A DNA stretch of 64,000 bases, from the NCBI RefSeq assembly GCF_002813775.1, contig NZ_CP020370.1, positions 1,579,501 to 1,643,500 of the forward strand. The letters run 5' to 3'. The notes under the pieces are model-generated. The model searched no databases. It worked only from the letters and a program-made list of their open reading frames with translations, and was not told the DNA's origin. Numbering within the stretch: the stretch's first letter is position 1; every line of letters starts with the position of its first letter. This DNA is from Candidatus Thiodictyon syntrophicum. Its GTDB lineage: Bacteria; Pseudomonadota; Gammaproteobacteria; Chromatiales; Chromatiaceae. The position numbers and the translations under genes are program-made. Of the stretch, positions 45,942 to 54,743 are shown piece after piece.

Positions 45942-46290
45942 GGGTTCTCCCCCGGTTGCGGAAAATGCATAGACCGCGCGTGACAGTTGGTCTAATTTCA
46001 CGTCGAAGTTAGACAACCCTCGCCGCGGCGATACCGGTTCATCCACCGGCCCGCGCTGCGACGGGCCAGCCACAGCCGATCCCAACATTTTAGCCCTTCA
46101 GCAAATGACGGGGGCCCGAAAAGCGTGCCTGAGGATTGCTCGCGGTCGTCTCATCACAACGCTGCGGGTAACAAGTTTTCACCATTTCAAAATAAGCGCC
46201 AATCAATAGCTTGAGTGGTGCGACCGGTCAACCCAACCACCACGGCGGAGCGCAGAAAGCGATGGCGAACCTAAGCTCAAAGAGGCTGGG
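45942..46290. other. Regulatory gap upstream of the AraC gene
   Basis: Holds the shared motif at 45954, a GTCTAATTTCAC...GTTAGAC inverted element (45990-46014) and, further on, AT-richer sequence near 46160-46210. No gene is supported here. Confidence 0.5.
45954..45974 (+). promoter_or_regulatory. Shared 19-base motif, copy 1 (AraC promoter region)
   Basis: TTGCGGAAAATGCATAGAC (45956-45974), followed after 17 bases by CTAATTTCAC and then GTCGAAGTTAGAC. It matches the copies before two sulfatase units, which read on the same strand. It stands just upstream of the AraC start, on the strand opposite to that gene. Confidence 0.65.
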
Positions 46291-46530
46291 ATGAGCGGGG
46301 ATACGGAGGCCTGGATCATGAAGGAACTGCGGCAACCCCTGGACCTGGACGCCTTCGCCGCCGCCATCCCGAACCAGGAGGTGGCGGCCCAGGTCTATGC
46401 CGCCTCGCTCCTTGCAATCGAGGTCGACACCCCTCACGAACGGGCTTACCTGGCTGAGCTGGCCCAGAAGACGGGCCTCACTGCGACGGTCGTCCAGAAC
46501 ATCCAGCAGACCTTGGGGGTTAAGGTCTGA
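46291..46530 (+). pseudogene. DUF533 (YebE/TerB-like) C-terminal fragment
   Basis: 79 residues, or 70 from the ATG at 46318, which has GGAGG eight bases upstream. MKELRQPLDLDAFAAAIPNQ and VYAASLLAIEVDTPHERAYL match the C-terminal half of DUF533 inner-membrane proteins (about 200 residues). Homology seems to continue upstream in frame (KLKEAGMSGDTEAWIMKEL), showing that the N-terminal part, with its membrane helix, was lost. It could still be expressed from the good ribosome site as a small TerB-like domain. Confidence 0.6.
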
Positions 46531-46719
46531 CTTCGTCGCTGCCAGGTCGGCACATCGCGCGCCGAGCCGCGGCTCAGCGCGGTGGTTTCCATCGATTGCC
46601 GGCACCCCTGCCGTCCGCGGCAGGCCGTGCTGTGCAGCCGACGCGCCAGTCCTGCCGCCTGGTTCTCAGGAGGCGTTCGGTGCGCAGTCCGTAACAATTA
46701 AGCCCCGGGGGGGTTCATC

Positions 46720-48138
46720 ATGGCGTTCAATCTCTTCAGCCTGCTGCAAAACGAGTTCTCCAGCGACGTGATCGACAAGATTGCGTCCTTCGTCGGCGAG
46801 ACGCCGGCCAAGACACAGACCGCAATCACCGCCGCGGTCCCGGCCGTCATGTGCGCAGTCCACCAGAAGGTCGCAACCACGGGCGGGGCGGCCGACCTGC
46901 ACGAGATGCTCCAGCACGGCGGATTCGACGGCAAGACGATCGGGACCCCGGCCGATGTGGCCGGCAGCCCGAGCGGGCTCGCGGATCTCGTCAAGCGCGG
47001 TGAGCCGTTCGTCGCGTCGCTCTTCGGATCGCGGGTTTCGGGTCTGGTCGACTGGTTGGCGGGCGCCGCCGGCATCGGTAAGTCGGCCTCGTCCTCGCTG
47101 TTCGGCCTCGTCGTGCCCTTCGCCCTCAACCTGATCGGTCGGCAGGCGGGCAGCACCGGCGGCCTCAACGCCGCGTCCATCGCCGAACTGACCACGGGAC
47201 CGGGGTCCTTCCTGGACAGTGCCGCGCCGCAGGGTCGCGCGGCGGCGCTCGGTGTCGGCCAGTTTGGTGAGGCACCGGCACGGGCCTATGGTGCGGCAGC
47301 CCCGGCCGCCCCGGCGGCCCACGGCGCGGCGGCTCCGGCGGCCTATGGTGCGGCGGCCCCGGCGGCCTCCGGCGCGGCGGCCCCGGGTGCCTATGGTGCG
47401 GCGGCCCCGGCGGCCCGCGGCGTGGCGGCCCCGGGGGCCTATGGTGCCGCGGCGGCCGGCGGCGCGGCGGACGCGGACGGGGGTGCGTGGAAGTGGGTAG
47501 CCCCGGTGCTGGGGATGATCGCGCTCGGCGTCGGGTCCGTCTGGTGGCTCGCGCACCAGGCCAAGTCGGCTCCCGGGACGAGCGTTCCGCCGGTCGCGGC
47601 CACGACAGCGCCGCCGGCGGCGGCCGCCCGGGCTCCAGCACCCGCGCCGACACCCGCGCCGACACCCGGTCCCGCCGGGGCGGTGCTGGTCAAACAGACC
47701 ATCTGTTCCGGCCAACTGCTCGAGGTCGGCGTGAACGGCGTCGAGTCGATGCTGATCGCGTTCCTCGACGACAAGACCTCGGTCATCGGCCCGAACACCA
47801 GTTTCTCCTTCGATCGGATGGAATTTGAAACCGATTCGGCCGCACTCAAACCGTCCTCGCGCGCCCAGCTCAAGAACATCGCCGAGATCATGAAGTGCTA
47901 CCCGACCCTGGAGATGAAGATCGCCGGTCATACCGACAGCAAGGCCGACGACGCCTACAACCTGAAACTGTCGCAAGAGCGTGCTGACAGCGCCAAGGGC
48001 GAGCTCGTCGCGCTCGGCGTCGCCCCGTCGCGCCTGGCGGCGGAGGGCTACGGGGAGCAGTTCCCCATCGCCACTAACGATACCGAGGAAGGGCGCGCGC
48101 GCAATCGGCGCACCGTCGTCGTCGTCACGAAGAAATAG
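46720..48138 (+). CDS. DUF937 - AYGAAAPA repeat - transmembrane - OmpA C-terminal domain protein
   Basis: 472 residues. Residues 1-160 are a DUF937-type helical domain (MAFNLFSLLQNEFSSDVIDK; ITAAVPAVMCAVHQKVATTG). Residues about 190-248 are a tandem Ala/Gly/Pro/Tyr repeat with the unit AYGAAAPA. One membrane helix follows (WVAPVLGMIALGVGSVWWLA), then a Pro/Ala linker and an OmpA-like peptidoglycan-binding domain from about 345 (FDRMEFETDSAALKPSSRAQ; IAGHTDSKADDAYNLKLSQE; GYGEQFPIATNDTEEGRARN). The chain thus crosses from the inner membrane to the cell wall. DUF937 is usually cytoplasmic, so the fusion is unusual. ATG 46720. Confidence 0.8.
   Translation: MAFNLFSLLQNEFSSDVIDKIASFVGETPAKTQTAITAAVPAVMCAVHQKVATTGGAADLHEMLQHGGFDGKTIGTPADVAGSPSGLADLVKRGEPFVASLFGSRVSGLVDWLAGAAGIGKSASSSLFGLVVPFALNLIGRQAGSTGGLNAASIAELTTGPGSFLDSAAPQGRAAALGVGQFGEAPARAYGAAAPAAPAAHGAAAPAAYGAAAPAASGAAAPGAYGAAAPAARGVAAPGAYGAAAAGGAADADGGAWKWVAPVLGMIALGVGSVWWLAHQAKSAPGTSVPPVAATTAPPAAAARAPAPAPTPAPTPGPAGAVLVKQTICSGQLLEVGVNGVESMLIAFLDDKTSVIGPNTSFSFDRMEFETDSAALKPSSRAQLKNIAEIMKCYPTLEMKIAGHTDSKADDAYNLKLSQERADSAKGELVALGVAPSRLAAEGYGEQFPIATNDTEEGRARNRRTVVVVTKK
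47286..47455 (+). repeat. Intragenic tandem repeat coding AYGAAAPA units
   Basis: About seven GC-rich units of 24 bases or half-units, each close to GCCTATGGTGCGGCGGCCCC, encode the low-complexity linker. Length variation between strains is to be expected. Confidence 0.75.
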
Positions 48139-48217
48139 TCGCGCCGGGATCAGCGGCGGCCAGCGGCTGGCCCGCCTCGTCCGAGGCGGGCCGGCGCGGG
48201 GGTGACGGGGTTCCCCT

Positions 48218-48238
48218 GGTTGCGGAAAGTGCATAGAC
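48218..48238 (+). promoter_or_regulatory. Shared 19-base motif, copy 2 (before the first sulfatase unit)
   Basis: TTGCGGAAAGTGCATAGAC, one change from copy 1; after 17 bases comes CTAGAGTGAC, then TGTCAAGTTCTAACAC. The CTAG box could be part of a -10 region and the motif would then sit at about -35 and upstream, the place for an AraC-type activator. Confidence 0.7.
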
Positions 48239-48396
48239 GCCGGAGGAGGATTGCCCTAGAGTGACTGTCAAGTTCTAACACTATTCGCCCAAGCGCGGGT
48301 GCTCCTCCGTCTACGTCTAAGTGTTGTGCTTGGATGACAGACCGCGGCTGCGAAGACCAGCCCCAACCGAATGCGAATCCGAGCAGGCTGATTTTC

Positions 48397-48989
48397 ATGT
48401 GCAATCCGTCGATTCCGCCGCGTACTGCCATGGGTCTTCTTATCTTGACTACCGTGGCGGGGGCGGGCGCCGCCGCCACCGTCCCCACCAACCAGGCCCT
48501 GGACCAGGCCGCCAACGACCCCACCGCCTCGCTGATCGCGGTACAGATCCAGAACATCTACTCGGGCAACTACTACAACCTGCACGACGAGAGTGGCAAC
48601 ATGGTGCTGCTGCGCCCGGTGGTGCCGTTCACGACCGGGGCGCTGAGCCACATTGCCCGCGCCACCATCCCCTACGCCACCCTGAGCCCATCGGGCAAGA
48701 CCGGCCTCGGCGATTCGGTGCTGTTCGACCTGATCGTGTTCAATCAGTCCTCCTCAACTATTCACTCCCGCACAAGTGGTCCATCGGCGCGTCCGAGATG
48801 AACATCACCTACGACTGGAATAAGGGCGTCTGGAGCAACCTCCCGCTGGGAGTCAAGGTCTCCAAGCTGCATAAGTTCAATGCATTGCCGGTGCAGTTCA
48901 GCGGTAGCTATGAGTACAATTTTGCGAACGCCGCGGTGGTTCCCGAGTGGTCCGTGAACCTGACCGTCAAGCTCCTATTCCCAATGTAA
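48397..48989 (+). pseudogene. Outer-membrane beta-barrel protein, deleted and frameshifted
   Basis: The first frame (from MCNPSIPPRT or an earlier ATG at 48334) has a signal peptide and ALDQAANDPTASLIAVQIQN, IYSGNYYNL and GLGDSVLFDLIVFNQ, the N-terminal half of barrel proteins found beside arylsulfatases. At about 48750 the homology switches to another frame: VLLNYSLPHKWSIGASEMNI, TYDWNKGVWSNLPLGVKVSK and the C-terminal strand EWSVNLTVKLLFPM. In intact relatives about 80 residues stand between these parts. So one deletion changed the frame. It is the first gene of the sulfatase unit and probably no longer works. Confidence 0.7.
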
Positions 48990-49012
48990 CGACCCAATCC
49001 GGAGTCCAACCC

Positions 49013-50581
49013 ATGAAGCGATCCCTGCTCGGCCTGCTCGCCGCCGCGGCGCTGCTGATCCACCTGCCCAGCCTTGCCGCGACACCGGCCGCAGCGGCGG
49101 CATCCGCATCGACACCGGCCAAGCCCAACATCCTCGTCATCATGGGCGACGACATCGGCTGGATGAATGTCTCATCCTACGGCGCCGACATCATGGGCGT
49201 GGCCACACCCAACATCGACCGCATCGGGCGCGAGGGGCTGCGGCTGGGCGCCTTCTACGCGCAGCCGAGCTGCACGGCAGGGCGGGCGGCCTTCATTACC
49301 GGTCAGTTGCCGGTGCGTACCGGGTTGACGACGGTCGGCACCCCGGGCTCCCCCGCCGGGCTCAAGGCCGAGGACATCACACTGGCCGAGATCCTCAAGA
49401 CCCGCGGCTATGCGACGGCCCAGTTCGGCAAGAACCACCTGGGCGACCTGGACGAGCACCTGCCCTGCCGCCATGGCTTCGATGAGTTCTGGGGCAACCT
49501 CTATCACCTGAACGCCAACGAAGACCTGGAGGACCCGGATCGGCCCACCAATCCCGAGTTCGTGGCCAAGTTCAATCCGCGCGGCATCGTCTCCTGCACC
49601 GCCGGCGGGCCGGCCGCGGATGAGGGGCCGCTCACCATCGAGCGCATGAAGACCTTCGACGACGAGGTGGCCGCCAAGTCGGTCGCCTTTCTGGAGCATC
49701 GCGCCCAGGACGGCAAGCCATTCTTCCTGTGGCACAACAGCACCCGCCAGCACGTTTTCATTCACTTGAAGCCCGAATCCCAGGGGCAGTCCCGCGCCGG
49801 TCGCGAGGATGTCTACGGTCAAGGACTCAAAGAACACGACGGGCATGTAGGTCTATTGCTCGCCAAGCTCGACGAGACGGGACTCGCGAAGAACACCATC
49901 GTCATCTACACCAGCGACAACGGTGCCTACCAGTATATGTGGCCCGAGGGCGGTACCTCACCGTTCCGCGGCGACAAGGGCACCACCTGGGAGGGCGGCG
50001 TGCGCGTGCCCTTCCTGATGCGCTGGCCGGGGGCGCCGGCCGGGCGGGTGAGCGGCGAGATCGTCGACATGACCGACCTGCTGCCGACGCTTGCCGCCGC
50101 CGCGGGCGAGCCCGGCGCGGTGGATCGGCTCAAGGATGGCGCGACCTACGGGGAGCGCAGCTACAAGGTGCATCTGGACGGCTTCGACCAGAGCGCTTTG
50201 TTCACCGGCCAGAGCGACAAGTCGGCGCGCAACTTCGTCTTCTATTATGACGAGAGCACGCTGACCGCGATCCGTTACAACCAGTTCAAGGTCAGCTTCT
50301 CGGCTAAGCTCAACGGCCACTGGGACGACCCGCTCCAGAACCTGGGGCGCCCGGTGATCGACAACCTGCTGATGGACCCCTTTGAGCGTCAATGGGGCGA
50401 TCTGAATCGCCAATACGCCGAGCACAAGGCCTGGGTGTTGACACCCATGGTCGGCGTCGTCGAGCAGCACTTCGCGAGCTTCAAGGACTTCCCCATCCGG
50501 CAGGTCGGTCTCTCCGCCCAGTTCGGCAAGACCATCGAGGGCATCCAATCGCAACTGCTGAAGATGCAGCAGGCAAACTAG
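49013..50581 (+). CDS. Arylsulfatase (type I), secreted
   Basis: 522 residues. Signal peptide MKRSLLGLLAAAALLIHLPS with processing near ATPAAA. PNILVIMGDDIGWMNVSSYG gives the metal aspartates; the formylglycine site is SCTAGRAAFITG with Cys87, a CxAxR variant of the usual CxPxR; GKNHLGDL and YTSDNGAYQYMWPEGG follow in the usual order. The enzyme hydrolyses sulfate esters in the periplasm after Cys is matured by a formylglycine generator, which is not in view. ATG 49013 follows GGAGTCCAACCC. Followed after 22 bases by a barrel protein. Confidence 0.85.
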   Translation: MKRSLLGLLAAAALLIHLPSLAATPAAAAASASTPAKPNILVIMGDDIGWMNVSSYGADIMGVATPNIDRIGREGLRLGAFYAQPSCTAGRAAFITGQLPVRTGLTTVGTPGSPAGLKAEDITLAEILKTRGYATAQFGKNHLGDLDEHLPCRHGFDEFWGNLYHLNANEDLEDPDRPTNPEFVAKFNPRGIVSCTAGGPAADEGPLTIERMKTFDDEVAAKSVAFLEHRAQDGKPFFLWHNSTRQHVFIHLKPESQGQSRAGREDVYGQGLKEHDGHVGLLLAKLDETGLAKNTIVIYTSDNGAYQYMWPEGGTSPFRGDKGTTWEGGVRVPFLMRWPGAPAGRVSGEIVDMTDLLPTLAAAAGEPGAVDRLKDGATYGERSYKVHLDGFDQSALFTGQSDKSARNFVFYYDESTLTAIRYNQFKVSFSAKLNGHWDDPLQNLGRPVIDNLLMDPFERQWGDLNRQYAEHKAWVLTPMVGVVEQHFASFKDFPIRQVGLSAQFGKTIEGIQSQLLKMQQAN

Positions 50582-50603
50582 GCAGGACCGGAGATACTTC
50601 AAG

Positions 50604-51578
50604 ATGGCGAATCACCCGCCGCACGTCCGACCAAGCATCGCCCCGCCGTGGGCGCTCGCCCTGATACTCGCCCTGGGATGCCCGGGGGCGGCGCTCGCCG
50701 CGGAGGGCGGGGTCGGCCATTATCTGCCGGGCGGCATGGCGACCCTGATCGACCGGCCGCCGACCAAGCCCGGTTGGGTCGTGGAGCCGATTTACCTGCA
50801 TTATGAGGGCAGTGCCGCGGCGTCCCGGGCAATCCCCATCGCCGGGACCCTGGCCGCCGGGCTGACCGCCGACAGTGACGCCCTCCTGCTCGGCGGGCTC
50901 TACACCTTTGCGCAGACCCCGCTCGGCGCCCACTACAGCCTCGGCGCCTATCTGCCCTATGTTTGGGCCACCGTCGAGGCCCAACTCGACACCCCGCTGG
51001 GCGCAGTGCGGCGCCGCGACCGCGCCGCCGGGGTCGGCGACCTGACACTGATCCCCGTCATGCTGGCCTGGGAGACGGGGTTCTGGCAGGTCAGCGCCAC
51101 GCTCCCGGTCTATGCCCCCACCGGCGAGTACCGCAAGGGACGGCTGGCCAACCCGGGACTGAACTACTGGACCTTTGACCCAACGTTGGGCGTCTCCTAC
51201 AACAACGACAAGAATGGGTTCAATGCCGCGCTCTACCTGGGGCTCGGCATGAATACCGAGAATCCCGATACCCGTTATCGCAGCGGTTCCACCCTGCACC
51301 TGGACGGCAGTATCCAGCAATTGCTGCCGGTCGGGACCGGCTTCCTTGGGATCGGTGCCGAGGCCTTCTACCTGGATCAGGTGACCGCGGACAGCGGGCA
51401 GGGCGCGCGGCTCGGCGATTTCCAGGGCCGCACCGCCGGTATCGGCCCGGTGCTCAGCTACGTCCTGCCGCGCGGCACCAAGACCTTCGTCGCGGAACTG
51501 CGCTGGCTGCCGGAATTGGACGTGAGCAATCGGCTGAAGGGCGATTACGTCTGGCTGAAGTTGGTCATGCAGTTCTGA
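50604..51578 (+). CDS. Outer-membrane beta-barrel protein, MetA-pathway phenol/SphA-like
   Basis: 324 residues. Signal peptide (ALALILALGCPGAALAAE) then a barrel with alternating strands; GVGHYLPGGMATLIDRPPTK, VEPIYLHYEGSA and AGVGDLTLIPVMLAWETGFW are typical of the PF13557 family that often accompanies arylsulfatases and hydrolases. It ends with a terminal Phe strand (YVWLKLVMQF) suited for BAM insertion. It may take in the sulfatase product or substrate. ATG 50604. Confidence 0.75.
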   Translation: MANHPPHVRPSIAPPWALALILALGCPGAALAAEGGVGHYLPGGMATLIDRPPTKPGWVVEPIYLHYEGSAAASRAIPIAGTLAAGLTADSDALLLGGLYTFAQTPLGAHYSLGAYLPYVWATVEAQLDTPLGAVRRRDRAAGVGDLTLIPVMLAWETGFWQVSATLPVYAPTGEYRKGRLANPGLNYWTFDPTLGVSYNNDKNGFNAALYLGLGMNTENPDTRYRSGSTLHLDGSIQQLLPVGTGFLGIGAEAFYLDQVTADSGQGARLGDFQGRTAGIGPVLSYVLPRGTKTFVAELRWLPELDVSNRLKGDYVWLKLVMQF

Positions 51579-51676
51579 TCACTTCAATTCTGCATTGGCG
51601 ACGGCGGGTTGCGGCCCGAACCGCCACCACGGGCAGCCGACCGACGACCCGCTATCAATAACCCGAGGACCAAGCC

Positions 51677-51952
51677 ATGAGCATTCAGAAACCCGCTTCG
51701 ACCACTGCACTGGTGTTGACACTGTTGGGCGCCGCCGCAATCGCTGGTGCCGGTGTACTGGACCCCGATTGCACCGCCCAAAAGGCCGCCAAGGGCGCCG
51801 CGGCCAAGGCGACCGTCGGGGTCGGCGGTCGCTGCTCGCCCGCCGAGGCCGCCAAGGACACCGCCAAGCGCGCGGCCGGCGGCGTGGGCAAGGGGGCGGT
51901 CAAACAGCCATCCTACAGTGCCCAAGGGGCGGCGAAAAAGGCCGTGAAATAG
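51677..51952 (+). CDS. Small exported Ala/Lys/Gly-rich protein
   Basis: 91 residues with a signal peptide (ALVLTLLGAAAIAGAGVL), two cysteines (DPDCTAQK and GRCSPAEAAK) and AKGAAAKATVGVGG. It resembles no characterised family. Its position between barrel and second sulfatase suggests co-expression, and the two cysteines may form a disulfide. ATG 51677 follows AGGACCAAGCC. Confidence 0.5.
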   Translation: MSIQKPASTTALVLTLLGAAAIAGAGVLDPDCTAQKAAKGAAAKATVGVGGRCSPAEAAKDTAKRAAGGVGKGAVKQPSYSAQGAAKKAVK

Positions 51953-52125
51953 AGGGCTTAGGCCCTGTCGGGGCTCGACCTATCGACCCCGGGCAAGACC
52001 CTGGGGAACCGTTCGTAAAGATCATGAGCCCTTGACGCGCCTGACATCGGCGCACGGCATAAATTGGCCGACGCTCGCTACCCATCACCTTGCCCAATCT
52101 TCTGTATCACCGGAGCAACCCGCCC

Positions 52126-53631
52126 ATGACGCCGCGTTCATTTGCCTTCTTATCTTTTTTCTGGCTCGGCCTGAGCGCGTTGCCGATCGGCCAGGCCGCC
52201 CCGCCCGAGTCGCCGGGCGCCGCCGCGGCCAAACCGAATATCATCGTCATCCTGGCCGATGACCTGGGCAATGCCGACCTGGGCTATCGCGGCAGCGATA
52301 TCAAGACGCCGAACATCGACGCGCTCGCCCGCGACGGGGTGCGGCTGGAAAATTTCCACGGTATGCCGGTCTGTACCCCGGCGCGCGCCGCCTTGATGAC
52401 CGGCCGCTATCCGATGCGCCAGGGCCTCCAGACGCTGGTGATCTTTCCCAACCACCGCTATGGCCTGCCCACCGACGAGCGGACCCTGCCGCAGGCGCTC
52501 AAGGCGGCCGGCTATGCGACCTATATGGTCGGCAAGTGGCACCTGGGCCATGCGGATAAGAAATTCTGGCCGCAGAACCGCGGCTTCGATCACTTCTACG
52601 GCAATACGGTCGGCGAGGTCGACTACTTCACCCACCAGCGCTCCGGCATCATCGACTGGCAGCGCGACGGCCAATTCATCGACGAGGAGGGCTATTACCT
52701 GGACCTCATCGGCAATGAGGCGGTCAAGATCATCGAGCAGCAGTCGAAGGACCAGCCGTTCTTCCTGTATTTCGCCTCGCTCGCCCCGCACGCGCCCTAT
52801 CAGGCACCCAAGGCCGGGGAGGCCCGCTATGCCGACAGCATCGCGGACCCGACGCGCCGTACCTATGCTGCCATGATCTCCTCGCTGGACGAACAGGTGG
52901 GGCGGATCATCAAGGCATTGGATGACCGCGGGATGCGCGACAACACCCTGATCATTTTCTCCAGCGATAACGGCGGACCCCGCAGCGCGGTGGTTGCCAG
53001 CGGCGCGCATTCCCCGGCCGAGCGCGCGGCGAGCGGTGTCACCCAGGATGTGCTGCCGGCCAGCAACGGCGCACTGCGCGGCGGCAAGGGCAGCCTATAT
53101 GAAGGCGGGGTGCGCGTTCCGACCATCTTCAACTGGCCGGCCCGGCTCCAGCCGCGGGTCGTTGATGCGCCGCTGCACATGGTCGATGTGATGCCCACCG
53201 CCCTGGCCCTGGCCGGCGCCCCCGCCAACCCAGCCGACAAGCCGCTCGACGGCAAGGACATCTGGGCGACCGTCGCCACCGGCCAGGCCTCGCCCCACGA
53301 CGATATCCTGGTGAACGTCGAAGCCTTCCGCGGCGCCGTCATCAAGGGCCAGTGGAAGTTGGTAAAGGTCGCGCTGCTGCCGGGCAAGACTGAATTGTTT
53401 GACCTCAGCGCCGACCCGGGCGAGAAGACCAATCTGGCCGAGCAGAACCCGGAGGTCGTGCGCGACCTGGAGGCCCGGCTGCTCGCCTATGCCAAAGAGC
53501 AGAAGATGAGCGAGTGGCTCAAGGCGCAGCCTGACTACCTGGGCGCCCAGGGCCAGACCCTGTTCGACCCGGACTTCGACATCGACGACGGCGGGATGCC
53601 GCATCTGAAACCGGTTCTGCCGCAACCCTGA
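52126..53631 (+). CDS. Arylsulfatase (type I), secreted, second copy
   Basis: 501 residues. Signal peptide MTPRSFAFLSFFWLGLSALP. PNIIVILADDLGNADLGYRG, formylglycine motif VCTPARAALMTGRY with Cys83, GKWHLGHADKKFWPQNRGFD and FSSDNGGPRS are all present. Classic CxPxR type, closer to animal-type N-acetylgalactosamine-4-/arylsulfatases than the neighbour. ATG 52126 has CCGGAGCAACCCGCCC upstream. The following REP-like palindrome may terminate it. Confidence 0.88.
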   Translation: MTPRSFAFLSFFWLGLSALPIGQAAPPESPGAAAAKPNIIVILADDLGNADLGYRGSDIKTPNIDALARDGVRLENFHGMPVCTPARAALMTGRYPMRQGLQTLVIFPNHRYGLPTDERTLPQALKAAGYATYMVGKWHLGHADKKFWPQNRGFDHFYGNTVGEVDYFTHQRSGIIDWQRDGQFIDEEGYYLDLIGNEAVKIIEQQSKDQPFFLYFASLAPHAPYQAPKAGEARYADSIADPTRRTYAAMISSLDEQVGRIIKALDDRGMRDNTLIIFSSDNGGPRSAVVASGAHSPAERAASGVTQDVLPASNGALRGGKGSLYEGGVRVPTIFNWPARLQPRVVDAPLHMVDVMPTALALAGAPANPADKPLDGKDIWATVATGQASPHDDILVNVEAFRGAVIKGQWKLVKVALLPGKTELFDLSADPGEKTNLAEQNPEVVRDLEARLLAYAKEQKMSEWLKAQPDYLGAQGQTLFDPDFDIDDGGMPHLKPVLPQP

Positions 53632-54014
53632 ACGTGCCCTTTGCCACTGCCGGACGGGGCATTCGCCCCGTCCGAAACGATTTTTCCGGACCTGCCGGCT
53701 CGTATCAGCGGTCCGCAAGGCAATAGACGTTCGGGGCGAGGCGAATGCCCCGTCCCGCCCGAGCGGCGTAGGGTGCGCCGTGCGCACCGAGTGCGCGCAG
53801 CGACCTTGAGTCCGGGTCGCTGTGCCGTGGGGTCGATCGCTGGGCGGGGTGCCCGCCGCGCCCGCGATGTGCTAGCCTAGGCCACGGCACAGGTCAAACA
53901 GAGTGCAACATCATGCAGATCGAGCGCCGCGTCAGATTGTTCACCAAGGACCCGGTACCTGCCGAGGTCGACCTGTAGCGCCGACGTCATGACTGACTGG
54001 GTCTATCTGCTACC
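53632..54014. other. 383-base gap after the second sulfatase
   Basis: Contains REP-like copy 2 and a 21-codon frame (53913-53978, MQIERRVRLFTKDPVPAEVD then L) of no recognised family. No full gene. Confidence 0.5.
53651..53757. repeat. REP-like unit, copy 2
   Basis: CGGACGGGGCATTCGCCCCG to 53674 and the paired GGCGAATGCCCCGTCCCG near 53740-53757, with spacer AAACGATTTTTCCGGACC. Left hairpin plus TTTTT may act as terminator for the sulfatase gene. Confidence 0.75.
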
Positions 54015-54335
54015 GTGTTGACCGACACTGACATCCGCGAAGCCGCCCGGCGCGTAACCGCCGCCGCTCACGCGCCCGTGAAGGTGATCCTCTTCGGTTC
54101 CTATGCCCGCGGCGATGCCGATGAAGGCTCCGACCTGGACCTGCTGTTGGTAGAGCGGGAGATCCCTGATTACGCGCAAGAATACCTACGCGTCCACAGA
54201 GCATTGGGCCAACTCGACATTGGAGTCGACCTGTTGCTCTTGTGCGAGGCCGACTTCGAGAGGCAGCGGGACTGGTGGACCACGCCGGTGTATTGGGCGA
54301 CACGGGAAGGCAAGGTGCTCTATGAGTATGCATAG
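54015..54335 (+). CDS. Nucleotidyltransferase-domain protein (MNT)
   Basis: 106 residues. VILFGSYARGDADEGSDLDL is the minimal nucleotidyltransferase motif GSxARGxx(x)SDxDL with both metal aspartates, followed by the third, LDIGVDLLLLCEADF. Such proteins pair with HEPN partners as toxin-antitoxin systems in which MNT modifies and silences the HEPN RNase. Start is GTG 54015 (a TTG is next). The stop overlaps the HEPN gene start by up to 14 bases. Confidence 0.85.
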   Translation: MLTDTDIREAARRVTAAAHAPVKVILFGSYARGDADEGSDLDLLLVEREIPDYAQEYLRVHRALGQLDIGVDLLLLCEADFERQRDWWTTPVYWATREGKVLYEYA

Positions 54336-54717
54336 TGCGCAGGCGCAGTCGATGATGGCCGCGGGCTTACGTGATCGCCTCACATTACGCCTATTGCGCG
54401 ACTCCGGTGAGGCACCTGTAGAAGTCATGGGCTTTCATGCCCAGCAGGCGTGCGAAAAGTTCATCAAAGCGGTGTTGGTGTTGCATGGCGTCATATTCGA
54501 GCGCACGCACGACCTGGCGCTGCTGTCATCGCTATGTGCCACCCATCGGATACTGGTCCCCGCCGATCTGGATGCATTGCGCATCCTCAATAGCTTCGCC
54601 GTCCGGTTCCGCTACGAGACCTGTTCCGTGCCGCTGTTTGACCAGTTACAGGCGACGGCCATGGTGGAAGAACTCAGAGAGTGGGCAGAACGGGAGCTTG
54701 CCGCTGCGCTGGACTAA
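54322..54717 (+). CDS. HEPN-domain protein, partner of the MNT protein
   Basis: 131 residues. FHAQQACEKFIKAVLVLHGV and FERTHDLALLSSLCATHRIL are the HEPN (PF05168) pattern. The RNase motif of toxic HEPNs (R-x4-6-H) is only seen as ERTHDL, so toxicity is uncertain. Starts at ATG 54322 or ATG 54328 inside the end of the MNT gene. The pair stands between two REP-like units. Confidence 0.75.
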   Translation: MSMHSAQAQSMMAAGLRDRLTLRLLRDSGEAPVEVMGFHAQQACEKFIKAVLVLHGVIFERTHDLALLSSLCATHRILVPADLDALRILNSFAVRFRYETCSVPLFDQLQATAMVEELREWAERELAAALD

Positions 54718-54743
54718 GACCAGAAAGGCATATCAAGCCCGTG

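Noticed and set aside
47286-47455. Tandem repeat looked at as a possible CRISPR
   Set aside because: Units are in frame, contiguous and coding; no spacers.
46666-48234. 522-residue minus-strand frame opposite the OmpA-type gene
   Set aside because: Arg-rich shadow including the repeat; no domains.
53913-53978. 21-codon frame before the MNT gene
   Set aside because: No family recognised and no ribosome site; could be chance.
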